Assembly (NCBI GenBank): GCA_013822735.1
Contig: PNKZ01000015.1
Span: 1 to 64,000 of the forward strand
Source: Pirellula sp.
GTDB taxonomy: Bacteria > Planctomycetota > Planctomycetia > Pirellulales > PNKZ01
DNA: 64,000 nucleotides
Direction of reading: 5' to 3'
Shown here in pieces: positions 19,137 through 25,909 of the stretch. The notes under the pieces are model-generated. The model ran no database searches and was not told the DNA's origin. It saw only the letters and a list, made by a program, of their open reading frames with translations. The position numbers were made by a program, and so were the translations under genes. Positions within the stretch are counted from its first letter, which is position 1. Every line of letters begins with the position of its first letter.

Positions 19137-20051
19137 CTATCCTGCCGGCTGCTCGTAGTTTTCGAGCTTGGTGAGATACGTCGTCACGGTCGACTTATCG
19201 GCCAGCAGGGTCTTTTTCAGCGAGTAGTGGATCAGTTGCGGCTTAATCACATGCGACGTGCAGGTCGGGCACTTCTCCACGACGACGCAGACGCGCGCCG
19301 TCGCGTCGGGGTCGGCCGTCGGCGCGAGCCGGTCGAGATAGGCTTCGACGTCCGCCAAGCTTGCGCCGGCGAGTTTCAGTAGTTCCTCGTGCGCCTGTTG
19401 CGCCACCTCGGCGCTCGCTTGTTGAATTTCCGCCGTACGCTGCGGCGTGGCCAGTTTCTTCACTTCCGGCCAGCGCCGCGCGGCATGCAGATAGGCGCTG
19501 CGATACGGCTTCAGAAATTGTTGACACTTCCGGCAGTATGGCAGCCCGCTCACGAACAGCGCCGGAAGCATGCCGCCGGCGACGAACCCGAGCATCTCGA
19601 GCGCCTTGAGCGGGTAGCCCCAACCGCCGAGCGGTTTCGGCTTGTCGCCGTCGTGCTTCGGGGCAAACGCCATCTGCTCGCAACTGTCCTTCACATACTG
19701 GGTGAACGGGTAGGCGGCCTCGGCCACGCCCGCCTGCTCGATCGCATGTTGGTAGGTGACGTAGAGCGCGGCCCAATAGGTGATGAGCCCGGTGAGGACC
19801 ATGCTCCAGACATACCGCGAACTAAGCCGCACCTGCAACACGCGCGAGGCGAGAGCATAGCCCGACCCTGCCGCGACGCCGACGAGCAGCGCCCCGAAGG
19901 GAATGACGGCGTTGAGGTAAAAGCCCATCGCGTTGATGTCGTGATGGTTCAGCCAATTCACGACGAACAGCACGACCACGGCCGTGCCGACCCCGCAAAC
20001 GGTCACGAGCAACCCCGGCCGACGCTCCGGCGGTGATTCGATGTCATCCAT
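19137..20051 (-). CDS. Hypothetical membrane protein with CxxC pairs
   Basis: 304 residues from ATG 20051 (MDDIESPP), chosen because AAGGAGT lies just upstream; the track start at 20072 is not needed. Membrane helices run roughly over residues 15-35, 45-65, 80-100 and 155-175. CRKC follows the last helix and CPTC lies near the C-terminus, suggesting a zinc site or redox pair. The segment between them is an Ala/Glu-rich helical region. I do not recognise the family. Confidence 0.7.
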   Translation of the reverse strand: MDDIESPPERRPGLLVTVCGVGTAVVVLFVVNWLNHHDINAMGFYLNAVIPFGALLVGVAAGSGYALASRVLQVRLSSRYVWSMVLTGLITYWAALYVTYQHAIEQAGVAEAAYPFTQYVKDSCEQMAFAPKHDGDKPKPLGGWGYPLKALEMLGFVAGGMLPALFVSGLPYCRKCQQFLKPYRSAYLHAARRWPEVKKLATPQRTAEIQQASAEVAQQAHEELLKLAGASLADVEAYLDRLAPTADPDATARVCVVVEKCPTCTSHVIKPQLIHYSLKKTLLADKSTVTTYLTKLENYEQPAG

Positions 20052-20081
20052 AAAGACTCCTTGCCACTTCAATGCAAATCT

Positions 20082-21290
20082 TTAGGTGCCGCCGATTGCC
20101 TCTCGCAACTTAGATCGAGCTTCTTCCAGATATATACCTGGTCCCGATTCAGGACGGCCCTTTTCAATCCACAATTCATGTGCAACTCGCCTCGCCTCCT
20201 CTTCAAAAAGCCGAGCTTCCATCACGTCCCGCTTCTCAAGCGTTCCGATGCCCGGGTTTGAATTGAGTACCGAATCTACAAATGCAACTTGCTGAGAATG
20301 GTGCCGACAGTATTGATCAAACCACCAAGATACAAACCGACCGACATTTAAGAAGATTAATGTAACCTTCCATAGCTCGGTGCAGAAAAGCCACGTTAAG
20401 ACTCCTTGTTGGCCCTTTACTTGTTCTAGGCACTTTTCAAACGCTTTCGCACCGTCGCCTCTGTCGGGTTGGTGCGCATACTGCGTATAAATAAAGGCAT
20501 CGAGCAGATCTGCTACAGAGAATTCGAAAGCGCAGTCTCGCGTAAGGAAGCGCGCGTCGGGTGGTCCATTTAAATGCTTGTTGTAATCTTTCCACACCGC
20601 TTTGATCCAATCGCTTCGTGGATGACCCTTCAGAAGCCGGACAATTAATTGGACCGTGTTCTTTAAGTTCCCCCGATCATTCTGCATGTAGAGCCGGCGA
20701 AAAATGGTTACGTGCGAACGAATCTCTTCATCTGATACGGCCGTCTTAAACTCTGGTCGATTGCCACTGGTGAGTGATGCCGTACCAATAAATTGGATCG
20801 TTCCAGGTCCGTCTTTCTTAAAGCTACTGTTCTCAAGTTCCCGAATGTCACGCACAAAGTATGCCAAGATTTCAAGCTCGTCATTTGCCAGTAAATGCGC
20901 AAATGACACCGGTTGCTTTCCCGCCAGCAAGAGGTCAATGTCGTGTTTCCTAAATCCAGGCGGTATGAGTACCGCGTTGGGATTGCCGGTCAACGCTGCC
21001 GACACTTCGGACGACGTTAGCTCTACTCCCTCTTCATCTTCCCAATAGTCTGGAATAAAAGCGGTTCGCCCATCGCTGAACTCAAGAGCATTTTCATCTC
21101 CTTCCGCGAATGGCGAAAAGTGCTTGCGAAATTTCAAGATCTCTCTTGAATTGTGTTTGCCCGCTTTCACCGTCATTTCGATTGCCGAACGGGCGATGGA
21201 GTCTAATTGCGTTGTGTCGCAAACCCGCTGAACTTCGTCACGGCGCGCGCCGTCGCGACCAATGCGAAACACCTTCCAGTAAATCACCAT
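20082..21290 (-). CDS. Hypothetical protein (402 aa) with DUF2934-like C-terminus
   Basis: No recognised domain covers most of the protein. The C-terminal ~35 residues (RRVAHELWIEKGRPES..LEEARSKL) resemble the short DUF2934 motif found in many bacterial proteins of unknown role. The rest is mixed helical with many aromatic and charged residues and no signal peptide. The coding sequence is visibly AT-richer than its neighbours, with relaxed third positions, which suggests recent acquisition. It ends 30 bases before the start of the membrane protein gene and could be co-transcribed with it. A family A-like palindrome region lies upstream. Confidence 0.65.
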   Translation of the reverse strand: MVIYWKVFRIGRDGARRDEVQRVCDTTQLDSIARSAIEMTVKAGKHNSREILKFRKHFSPFAEGDENALEFSDGRTAFIPDYWEDEEGVELTSSEVSAALTGNPNAVLIPPGFRKHDIDLLLAGKQPVSFAHLLANDELEILAYFVRDIRELENSSFKKDGPGTIQFIGTASLTSGNRPEFKTAVSDEEIRSHVTIFRRLYMQNDRGNLKNTVQLIVRLLKGHPRSDWIKAVWKDYNKHLNGPPDARFLTRDCAFEFSVADLLDAFIYTQYAHQPDRGDGAKAFEKCLEQVKGQQGVLTWLFCTELWKVTLIFLNVGRFVSWWFDQYCRHHSQQVAFVDSVLNSNPGIGTLEKRDVMEARLFEEEARRVAHELWIEKGRPESGPGIYLEEARSKLREAIGGT

Positions 21291-21354
21291 ATTGTTGCCG
21301 CCTCCGTGGCTTTTTATTCAATAGGAGCGTAAAGCGACTGGATTTGTTAGCGCA

Positions 21355-21475
21355 GGGTGGCACGGACAACATGTTGTCCGTACGCCGAAGGCGCTGAAGG
21401 CCTTGATTTTGCTCTCCAAATTCGAATCGCCTTTTGTCGCTGCGCGACCTGGACAACGAGTTGTCCGGGCCACCC
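21355..21475. repeat. Composite palindromic element, family D
   Basis: The outer ends GGGTGGC and GCCACCC are inverted. Inside are a perfect 20-base palindrome at 21362-21381 (ACGGACAACATGTTGTCCGT) and a related GGACAACGAGTTGTCC at 21451-21466. The element lies between the hypothetical gene start and the dehydrogenase stop. Its nested structure suggests a non-autonomous mobile palindrome or a bidirectional terminator. Confidence 0.75.
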
Positions 21476-21490
21476 CTTTCGGCGCTTAGC

Positions 21491-22534
21491 CTACGCCGCT
21501 ACGCCGAGCTTATCCGCCAGCGCTTTGAGTTGGTTCCAGTTGCCGTCGTCGAGCGGGATGCCGTTCTTCGTGCGGTCGGCGCAGACGCGGCGTTCGGGGT
21601 CGCCCGGCAGTAAGATTTCTTTGCAGTCGGCCGAGCGGGGGCAGCCGCGGATGAAGTCGCTCAGTTGATTGACCTCGGCCGCGAAGTGGTCGGTGCCTCC
21701 CATGGCGCCGGGGTTCAGGACCTGCATGAAGACGCAGTTGCCGTTTTGGTTGATCGGCTTCTCGCGGATGGTCACGCCGCCGGAGAGGGCGCCGGCGAAC
21801 ACTTCGATCATGAGCGCCAGGCCGAAGCCCTTGTACGCCTGATTGCCTCCCATCGGCAGAATGGTGCCCGGCGGCGTGCCGTAGAGCGTGTTCGGGTCGT
21901 TCGTCGGCTTGCCGTCGGAATCGAGCAGCCAACCGTCGGGCACGGTTTGGCCGGCGATCTTCTTCACGCGCACTTTGCCTTCGGCCGTGGCGCTGGTGCC
22001 GAAGTCGAGAATGAGCGTGCCGTCTTTGGAAGGGACGCCGATGCCGAGCGGATTGGTGCCCAACCGCGGGGCCGTGCCGCCGGGAGGGGCGACGCGGCGG
22101 GCATGGCCGTGCGTGTTGACCATGATCATGCTCACCATGCCGGCCGAGGCCGCTTGTTCGCAGTATTCGCCGAGCCGGCCGATGTGGCCGCAATGAATGA
22201 GCGTACCGACGCCGACGCCCGTCTTCGTCGCCTTGGCGATGAGCAGGTCCATGAGCTTCCGAGCATGCGATTGGCCGAAGCCCCAATGACCGTCGACCAG
22301 GACGAGCGAATCGGATTCTTTGGTGACCTCGAACTTGGCGCCCGGCACGACTTCTTTCTTGGCGACGCAATCGATGTAGTAGGGGAGCCGCATCACGCCG
22401 TGCGAATCGTGGCCGCAAAGATTGGCTTCGACGAGACTCTTCGCAACCAGCGCGGCTTCCTCCGCGCCGACCCCGCCGGCGATGAGCAGATTGCGCGATA
22501 GATCCGTGAGCTGAGCGGCGGAAAACGTGGGCAT
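21491..22534 (-). CDS. Malate/L-lactate/ureidoglycolate dehydrogenase (Ldh_2 family)
   Basis: 347 residues from ATG 22534 (MPTFSAAQLTDL). The longer ORF to 22816 runs through a dispersed repeat and is rejected. The family is NAD(P)H-dependent 2-hydroxyacid oxidoreductase unrelated to classical LDH. Signatures include GGVGAEEAALVAKSLVEANL, GHDSHGVMRLPYYI, the catalytic-region HCGHIGRLGEYCEQAA and GTNPLGIGVPS. The exact substrate cannot be read from sequence. It lies on the same strand downstream of the GntR/LacI-type regulator gene, from which repeats separate it. Confidence 0.9.
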   Translation of the reverse strand: MPTFSAAQLTDLSRNLLIAGGVGAEEAALVAKSLVEANLCGHDSHGVMRLPYYIDCVAKKEVVPGAKFEVTKESDSLVLVDGHWGFGQSHARKLMDLLIAKATKTGVGVGTLIHCGHIGRLGEYCEQAASAGMVSMIMVNTHGHARRVAPPGGTAPRLGTNPLGIGVPSKDGTLILDFGTSATAEGKVRVKKIAGQTVPDGWLLDSDGKPTNDPNTLYGTPPGTILPMGGNQAYKGFGLALMIEVFAGALSGGVTIREKPINQNGNCVFMQVLNPGAMGGTDHFAAEVNQLSDFIRGCPRSADCKEILLPGDPERRVCADRTKNGIPLDDGNWNQLKALADKLGVAA

Positions 22535-22911
22535 GATGGATGGTTTCGGTTGAGCGATAGAGAGAGGAAAGCGAGCCGGGAGCGTAAGCGACCGGAGTCG
22601 AGAAACCATCGATTCTCCGGCGACGCGGCGCGTTTTGCAAGGGATGCACGCGGTTGCGAACCGCACGCGAGATGCTCGCAGCGATTTGATACGATTCGCG
22701 AGCGCAGATGAATTCACCACGGAGGCACGGAGGGGAAACAACCGCGATTGCCAATTGGTAATTGCAAAATACAAATTGCTAATTGAAGAGGGGGCGGCGC
22801 GTCTCACTTTTGCCAATTTGCAATTTGCAATTCTCGATTTGCAATTTGCAATCTTCGCGTGACTTCGCGTCTCTCCGCGCTCTGCGTGGCTGCGCGCGAC
22901 GCTTGCGCTAT
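22535..22911. other. Intergenic region filled by dispersed repeats
   Basis: No gene is seen. The stretch holds the second family C element (22716-22857) and runs into the family A palindrome at its right end. ORFs here translate repeat words such as LQFAICNLQ and are artefacts. Confidence 0.6.
22716..22857. repeat. Dispersed repeat, family C, copy 2
   Basis: It starts with ACCACGGAGGCACGGAGG and then alternates CAATTTGCAA-like words in both orientations, as at 18960-19105. Confidence 0.7.
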
Positions 22912-22965
22912 TTAGCCCGCCGTCGGCGACGGCGGGCCGCCCCCGGTCGCCGACCGGGGGCTAAC
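22911..22965. repeat. Dispersed palindromic element, family A
   Basis: The ends TTTAGCCC and GGGGGCTAA are inverted. Internally two smaller palindromes, CCGCCGTCGGCGACGGCGG and CCCCGGTCGCCGACCGGGG, stand side by side. The element overlaps the 3' end of the regulator gene and supplies its last codons and stop. Confidence 0.75.
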
Positions 22966-24039
22966 TAACGGTTCCCTTGCTTCCAAGCTGCGGATCGTCG
23001 GCTTGGGGTGGAACATTTGGTGGCTGCTGGCGGAGCGATCGCCGGCGAGTCGGCGTTTGGCGGTGCGAATGACGCCGTCGAGCATTTCGTCCCAGGGCAG
23101 ACCGATGGTCGTGAGATTCAATTGTTCGGCGATCGGGGCATCGTCGAAGCCGACGATCGGCGGCACGCGACGCCGGCGATCGCGACACCAGCCGAGCACG
23201 CCGGCCGCGAGCTGATCGTTGACGCAGAAGATGCCCGAGCGCGCGGAGCGCAGCACTTGCTCGGCCGCGCGATAGCCTTGGTCGTAGAACCAGTTGCCGG
23301 CCGTGACGACTTTCGCCGGCAGCACCGAGAGGAAACCTTCGAGGCGAAGCCGGCTGCGCGGATCGTCGCTCGGTCCGCTGACGGCGACGAACCCGCGACG
23401 TTTGTCGGTGCGATCGCGGAGGATTTGCGCGGCGCAGGCGCCGCCGGAGAAGTCGTCGGTGGAGACGCTGTCGATGTAGAGCGATTCCATGCCCGAGGCG
23501 GGACGATTGTTGATGAGCACGGCCGGGCAACCTTGCACGGCGCACGCGGCGACGACCTGCGGCAGTTCCCAGACGATGGGCAAGCGGTCGGTCGCGAGCG
23601 GGGCCAGTTCTTCGACGAGCGCGAGTTGCGCGTCGATCCGTTCCGCTTCGAGCTTGCGCGTGAGGAGCTCGAGCAACTTCGAGCCGAAGCTCCATTGCTG
23701 CGCGGCCCGGGCATTGAAGAGGAGCTGCGCGCCGATGAGCCGGCGCGTCGCCCCGGGGACATAGGTGCCCGACTGCGGCCGGCGTTCGAGGCGTCCCTCG
23801 TCGCACAGCTCGGCGATGACGCGATGGGCCGTTTGGTAGCTGATGCCGAATTGCTCGGCGACGTCGCGGTTGGAAAGGAATCGATCGCCCGCTCGGTACA
23901 GGCCGTTCTCCAGCCGGTCGAGCAACCGGCGGCGGACTTCGGCGACTTTGTTCGTGCGGCGGAGCGGCAAGGTTCGTGGTTCTTGGTTCAGGGTTCGAGG
24001 TTGCGATTCGGCGATGGTGCGTTCACATCGACCGCGCAA
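22912..24039 (-). CDS. GntR/LacI hybrid transcriptional regulator
   Basis: About 375 residues as tracked, from a TTG; the start is uncertain, and TTG 23970 is an alternative because the first ~25 residues look like repeat-derived sequence. A GntR-type winged helix (KVAEVRRRLLDRLENGLYRAG..VAEQFGISYQTAHRVIAELCDEG) is fused to a LacI/periplasmic-binding-protein-like ligand domain (DDFSGGACAAQILRD; GFVAVSGP; FCVNDQLAAGVLGWCRD; VGFDDAPIAEQLNLTTI). This AraR-like architecture usually senses sugars. The final residues are encoded by a palindromic repeat. It is divergent from the DUF1501 gene and may control that module. Confidence 0.85.
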   Translation of the reverse strand: MRGRCERTIAESQPRTLNQEPRTLPLRRTNKVAEVRRRLLDRLENGLYRAGDRFLSNRDVAEQFGISYQTAHRVIAELCDEGRLERRPQSGTYVPGATRRLIGAQLLFNARAAQQWSFGSKLLELLTRKLEAERIDAQLALVEELAPLATDRLPIVWELPQVVAACAVQGCPAVLINNRPASGMESLYIDSVSTDDFSGGACAAQILRDRTDKRRGFVAVSGPSDDPRSRLRLEGFLSVLPAKVVTAGNWFYDQGYRAAEQVLRSARSGIFCVNDQLAAGVLGWCRDRRRRVPPIVGFDDAPIAEQLNLTTIGLPWDEMLDGVIRTAKRRLAGDRSASSHQMFHPKPTIRSLEAREPLVSPRSATGGGPPSPTAG

Positions 24040-24077
24040 GGCGCAAACGGGGCTCGATCTCCAACCAGTATATCATA

Positions 24078-24098
24078 TCAGTTTACTTGGCAAACTGA
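24078..24098. promoter_or_regulatory. Candidate operator between the GntR/LacI gene and the DUF1501 gene
   Basis: A perfect inverted repeat TCAGTTT-ACTTGGC-AAACTGA lies 39 bases upstream of the tracked regulator start and about 150 bases before the divergent DUF1501 gene, in an AT-rich patch. The symmetry is seen; the assignment to this regulator is inferred. Confidence 0.5.
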
Positions 24099-24246
24099 TT
24101 GACTTCGGCCGGCCGGATGTCGATAATCGAACTGTTCGTTCGGAGGGGGCCGTCCTCGCTTTGCATGGCGTGCTGTTTCAGTAGCACCGTGCGGAAGCGA
24201 CACCCCGTGGCACGCTTTACCACAGGGCTCGACGGAGAATATTGCG

Positions 24247-25635
24247 ATGTTGCGGATCACCGGAAACGGCGCGACGCGTACCTGCGACGGACTTAGTCGC
24301 CGCGACTTCTTGCAAGTCGGCACCCTGGGAGCCGTCGGGCTTTCGCTGGCGGACCTCGCTCGCGCCGAGACGGCTGCGAAGAAGGCCGGCCTGAAGAAGC
24401 CCGGCAACGACAAACGCTCCTGCATCATGATCTTCAATCTCGGGGCGCCGAGCCAGATTGATACCTGGGACATGAAGCCGGACGCGCCGAGCGAAATTCG
24501 CGGGCCGTTCAAGCCGATCAGCACGAAGGTGCCCGAGATTCAGATCTCGGAAATCTTTCCGCAGATGGCGCAGCACGCCGATAAGTTTTCGCTCGTCCGC
24601 TCCTGCTACCACACGGCCGCCGCCGTGCACGACACGGGGCATCAGATGATGCAGACCGGTCGGTTGTTTACTGGCGGCATCAATACGCCGCACGCCGGCT
24701 GCGTGACCAGTTACCTGATGGGCCGCCGCACCGACTTGCCGGCCCACGTGATTATCCCCGAGCCGATGGGTCGCACCGGGGGCAACTTGCCGCACGGCCA
24801 AGACGCCGGCTTTCTCGGCAAAGCGCACGACCCGTTCGCGCTGATGGCCGATCCCTCGAAGCCGAATTTCAAAGTGCCCGACCTGTTGCCGCCGGCCGAC
24901 TTAGGCGAAGCGCGGCTCGATCGTCGCCGGCGATTGCGATCGGTGGTCGACGACACGGTGAAGAATTTCGAAGCCACGGCCGACGCGCAATTGCTCGACG
25001 CCGGCTTTGAATCAGCCTTCCGCTTGATGACGAGCGTGCAGGCCCGCGAGGCGTTCGACCTTTCGAAGGAAACGACGAAGACTCGTGAACGCTACGGCAT
25101 GAACCGCTTCGGCCAGAGCTGCCTCTTGGCGCGGCGGCTCATCGAAGCGGGCGTGCGGTTCGTCACGATCAACACGTTCATCACGGTGTTCGACGAAATC
25201 ACCTGGGACATTCACGGCTCGAAGCCGTTCACGTCGATCGAAGGGATGCGCGACATCGTCGCCCCGGCGTACGACCAAGGGTACAGCGCTTTGCTGGAAG
25301 ACTTGACGCAGCGCGGGCTACTCGACGACACGATGGTGTGCAACCTCGCCGAATTTGGCCGGACGCCGCGGATCAACCCCGCCGGCGGCCGCGACCACTG
25401 GCCGCAATGCTGGACGGTGAAATTCGCCGGCGGCGGCGTGCAAGGGGGCCGCGTGGTGGGGCGCAGCGACCAAATCGGCGGCGTGCCGGCCGAGCGCCCG
25501 ATCGATCCGGGCGAGATCGTCGCCACGATCTACAAGAGCCTCGGCTTCGATCTCGAAACACACCTGCCCGGTCCGCAAGGACGTCCGTTCGCACTCGTCG
25601 ATTTCGGTAAACGCGAGATTCACGAGCTGTTTTAA
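24247..25635 (+). CDS. DUF1501 domain-containing secreted protein
   Basis: 462 residues. A Tat-type signal lies at the N-terminus (LSRRDFLQVGTLGAVGLSLADLARAE), so export in folded form is likely. The DUF1501 domain belongs to the alkaline-phosphatase/sulfatase superfamily by fold, with NLGAPSQIDTWDMKPDAP, CYHTAAAVHDTGHQMMQTG, and FGRTPRINPAGGRDHW near the C-terminus. The family is hugely expanded in planctomycetes and normally sits beside DUF1549/DUF1553 genes, as here. The enzyme activity is unknown. It begins a same-strand module that continues to 32462. Confidence 0.93.
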   Translation: MLRITGNGATRTCDGLSRRDFLQVGTLGAVGLSLADLARAETAAKKAGLKKPGNDKRSCIMIFNLGAPSQIDTWDMKPDAPSEIRGPFKPISTKVPEIQISEIFPQMAQHADKFSLVRSCYHTAAAVHDTGHQMMQTGRLFTGGINTPHAGCVTSYLMGRRTDLPAHVIIPEPMGRTGGNLPHGQDAGFLGKAHDPFALMADPSKPNFKVPDLLPPADLGEARLDRRRRLRSVVDDTVKNFEATADAQLLDAGFESAFRLMTSVQAREAFDLSKETTKTRERYGMNRFGQSCLLARRLIEAGVRFVTINTFITVFDEITWDIHGSKPFTSIEGMRDIVAPAYDQGYSALLEDLTQRGLLDDTMVCNLAEFGRTPRINPAGGRDHWPQCWTVKFAGGGVQGGRVVGRSDQIGGVPAERPIDPGEIVATIYKSLGFDLETHLPGPQGRPFALVDFGKREIHELF

Positions 25636-25909
25636 ATGTCACTCCATTAGCAGGCACTCCCAAGAAACTTGCTTGGCTCCCTCTCCCTGGCGCAACGCGC
25701 CGGCGACCGGAGCCGCGAGTTTACAGGGAGAGGACGGGGGTGAGGGACATCGCGAGTTCCATTGCCCTTCACCCTATCCCTCTCCCCGAATTTGCGCCGT
25801 GAAGAACTCTCTGCTCGCTCGTCGGGGAGAGGGGACCAAACTGGTTGATGATGATCTTGTCGTTCGTTGTTGTTCCGAGCGCACGCGCGCTCGGTTTGGA
25901 GCGCCGCCC
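25636..25909. repeat. Dispersed repeats, family B, between DUF1501 and DUF1549/1553 genes
   Basis: Two palindromic units are seen: 25677-25747 (CTCCCTCTCCCTG paired with CAGGGAGAGGACGG) and 25765-25841, which has CACCCTATCCCTCTCCCC on one side and GGGGAGAGGGGACCAAAC on the other. The second recurs twice at 28564-28815. The track ORF from 25673 reads through them and is not the real start of the next gene. Confidence 0.7.

Noticed and set aside
22535-22816. N-terminal extension of the Ldh_2 dehydrogenase ORF
   Set aside because: It translates the TTGCAATTTGCAA repeat; the family start fits ATG 22534.
25673-25909. N-terminal extension of the DUF1549/1553 ORF
   Set aside because: It lies in family B repeats and a clear signal peptide starts at 25910.
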